7,208 bases of DNA, from contig JAMWDF010000069.1 in NCBI GenBank assembly GCA_023818865.1, positions 4,014 through 11,221 of the forward strand. Reading direction: 5' to 3'. The position numbers were made by a program, and so were the translations under genes. Origin of the DNA: Candidatus Omnitrophota bacterium. Lineage in GTDB: Bacteria; Ratteibacteria; UBA8468; B48-G9; DSTR01. The notes beneath the pieces are model-generated. The model saw only the letters and a list, made by a program, of their open reading frames with translations, ran no database searches and was not told the origin of the DNA. Below are positions 5,732 through 7,208 of the stretch, piece after piece (positions within the stretch are counted from its first letter, which is position 1; the number at the start of each line of letters is the position of its first letter).

Positions 5732-6732
5732 TCCCGGAGGAAACAAAGGGGGTCTTCGTTAAGAAAACCACCGGTTAGAGAATAGGCCAAAGCCCTACAC
5801 CCAAGACATTCCGTTATCGGACAATTTGCGCATTTCCCTTTGAGGAAACCGCGCTGTCGCAGTATGTTCAACACCGGTGAATTCTCCCAGATTTCTTCAA
5901 GGCTCTGGCTGGTCAGGTTGCCCAGGGGTAGGGGAAAACGGCGGCAGGGATAAACTGTGCCATCAGGCATAAGGGCCAGTCCATCTTTACCCAGGATGCA
6001 GCTTGCCGCCTTTAGAGAAAGTTCAGAACGCTTTTTTGCTACCATGAAAGCCCGATAGGGAAATAGGAGGGATAAGTCCTCCTCCAGATTACAGGTCCGC
6101 AGAAGAAACAAAGCCGTTTTTTTCCATGTTCCCAGAGTTACCACTTTGTCCTTCCACCTCTGGCTGTATCCCCAGGGAATGAACCTTTCTATAATGACCC
6201 GGCTGAAACCATGGCTCCAGGCAAAAGGAAAGACTTCCGGCAGCCAAGAGGCATTATTCTCCAGGAGAGTATACATCAGCGTCATCTCCAAACCAGTCTT
6301 TCTGGCTGTTTCTATCCCCTGAAGAAACTTTTCCCACCGTCCTCTTCCTCGGAAAAGTTCGTAGTTAGTTTTGTCAACTGCCTCCGCGGAAATCTTCAAC
6401 TTCAACCGGGAGTATCGGGAAAGAAAACAGCCACTGTCATCATCCAGAAAATGTCCGTTAGTAATCAGGCCCAGTTCTTTCACCACTGGTTGAGATGAGA
6501 GAAACCCAATCAAGTCTTGCCACTCTGGGTGAAGTAAGGGTTCTCCCCCGGTGAGATTAACGGTTAACTTCAAATTCTTTTTCCCGAGAAAATCAGAGAT
6601 ATTTTCAAAAATAGTGGCAAGGTTAGTCAGGGGTAACCGGCTGGCTGGGGAAAATTTTTCCTGGTAACAATGCCGGCAACGGCAGTTACACTCATCCGTA
6701 ATATGCCACTGAAGGTGAAATCTCTTATTCAT
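5728..6732 (-). CDS. Radical SAM/SPASM domain protein, substrate unknown
   Basis: This 334-residue enzyme belongs to the radical SAM superfamily. The CX3CX2C motif that holds the SAM-binding [4Fe-4S] cluster is Cys15, Cys19 and Cys22 in ECNCRCRHCY, followed by TGGEP (61-65) and a TNG strand (91-93). The C-terminal part carries a SPASM-like set of seven cysteines: 245, 263, 301, 304, 309, 312 and 330, with the typical MPDGTVYPCRRFPLPLGNL and CANCPITECLGCRALA stretches. These probably bind two auxiliary clusters. SPASM enzymes usually mature peptides or act on cofactors (PqqE, anaerobic sulfatase maturase, heme AhbC/AhbD), but I recognise no specific subfamily. The start at 6732 has only a modest GGAA upstream, and the frame opens directly with the FHLQWHITDECN segment expected at the N-terminus. 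It lies 34 bases after the HAMP protein gene, probably in one transcript, and 62 bases before the decarboxylase gene. Confidence 0.88.
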   Translation of the reverse strand: MNKRFHLQWHITDECNCRCRHCYQEKFSPASRLPLTNLATIFENISDFLGKKNLKLTVNLTGGEPLLHPEWQDLIGFLSSQPVVKELGLITNGHFLDDDSGCFLSRYSRLKLKISAEAVDKTNYELFRGRGRWEKFLQGIETARKTGLEMTLMYTLLENNASWLPEVFPFAWSHGFSRVIIERFIPWGYSQRWKDKVVTLGTWKKTALFLLRTCNLEEDLSLLFPYRAFMVAKKRSELSLKAASCILGKDGLALMPDGTVYPCRRFPLPLGNLTSQSLEEIWENSPVLNILRQRGFLKGKCANCPITECLGCRALAYSLTGGFLNEDPLCFLRD

Positions 6733-6766
6733 AGGAATTCCGCCAGCCAGAAAGAGTCAGGAGAGT

Positions 6767-7208
6767 TTACTGAAGAAGCTGCTGAAGTTCCTGAGACTGA
6801 GCCTTCAAATCAGGATAGCGGCTGGCTGATTGAAGGAACTGTTTAACCTTCTCATCCCTGGTTTGCTGGTAAGCCATAAAACTGTTCACAGCTTGGGCCA
6901 ATCCCTGAAAAAAATCCTTTCTTCTTAGCCTGATAGGTTCAAAGGTCTTTCCTTCAGCAATCAACCTCAGACTCCGTTCTATCCGGTAAACCGGCCCGGC
7001 AATCCGGTGCATATAGAGCACCTCTAGTACTCCTGCCAGCACCACCAGACAAACCATCATTACCATAATCTTCCTTCCCAAAGTGCTATTTACCTCCCGG
7101 ACAAGCTCATATGCGGCAATTCCGAACTTGGGGTCAACCTGAGTCATTCGATCCACAATGGTGTTCATAGTGATAAAGTAAGTGATGGTGCCAGCCAGCA
7201 TCACCCCT
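6767..7208 (-). CDS. Two-helix membrane protein with HAMP-like domain, 5' partial
   Basis: About 146 C-terminal residues are visible, and the frame is still open at the right edge. They begin in a hydrophobic segment (LAGTITYFI, probably the end of the first membrane helix). A short extracytoplasmic stretch of about 35 residues comes next, then a second helix (KIMVMMVCLVVLAGVLEVLY). The HAMP-type linker MHRIAGPVYRIERSLRLI continues through LRRKDFFQGLAQAVNSFM. The protein then stops after a Gln-rich, probably coiled tail of about 35 residues, so there is no methyl-accepting, kinase or GGDEF output domain. The family is familiar as a small 'HAMP domain-containing' membrane protein of unknown role; signalling or scaffolding is an inference. 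GTG 7204 and ATG 7201 are possible starts but would cut the first helix, so the true start is probably outside the window. Confidence 0.7.
   Translation of the reverse strand, partial: GVMLAGTITYFITMNTIVDRMTQVDPKFGIAAYELVREVNSTLGRKIMVMMVCLVVLAGVLEVLYMHRIAGPVYRIERSLRLIAEGKTFEPIRLRRKDFFQGLAQAVNSFMAYQQTRDEKVKQFLQSASRYPDLKAQSQELQQLLQ

Noticed and set aside
7199..7204. GTG 7204 or ATG 7201 as the true start of the HAMP protein
   Set aside because: The preceding bases AGGGG are too close for a Shine-Dalgarno, the first membrane helix would be cut, and the frame remains open to the window edge.

Overview
This window looks like a piece of chromosome from an uncultivated, probably diderm (Gram-negative-type) bacterium. 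Two clues place it. The first is a pair of type IV prepilin-like proteins ending in H-X9-DG-type motifs, a family that is expanded in Planctomycetes, Lentisphaerae, Armatimonadetes and several candidate phyla such as Omnitrophota. The second is a pyruvoyl-dependent arginine decarboxylase, which is common in archaea and scattered among deep-branching bacteria. The bacterial promoters, riboswitch and Shine-Dalgarno sites rule against an archaeon. The exact phylum cannot be fixed by eye.

Left half, + strand. The window opens inside the C-terminal part of one prepilin-like gene (to 367). After a short spacer comes a promoter (465-493) and a well-preserved cobalamin (B12) riboswitch (about 515-733). 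A perfect 7-bp intrinsic terminator (799-827) follows. Downstream lies a tightly packed four-gene unit: a second prepilin-like protein (849-1574), a BtuF-like periplasmic corrinoid-binding protein (1576-2397), a BtuC-type permease (2394-3359) and a BtuD-type ATPase (3353-4162). The first junction has a 1-base gap and the other two overlap, so the unit is very probably one operon under B12 control. The unusual member is the prepilin, which is the first gene after the riboswitch terminator.

Right half, - strand. Reading from the right edge, there is a 5'-truncated two-helix HAMP membrane protein, a radical SAM/SPASM enzyme of unknown substrate, a pyruvoyl arginine decarboxylase and an agmatinase. 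The last two convert arginine to agmatine and then to putrescine plus urea. They have their own perfect-consensus TTGACA-N16-TATAAT promoter, whose -35 box overlaps the stop codon of the radical SAM gene. The two halves converge at 4163-4201, where I see no convincing terminator.

The strongest candidate for something undescribed is the B12-controlled prepilin translationally linked to btuFCD. It suggests a pilus or pseudopilus component dedicated to corrinoid acquisition, with no BtuB outer-membrane receptor in view.
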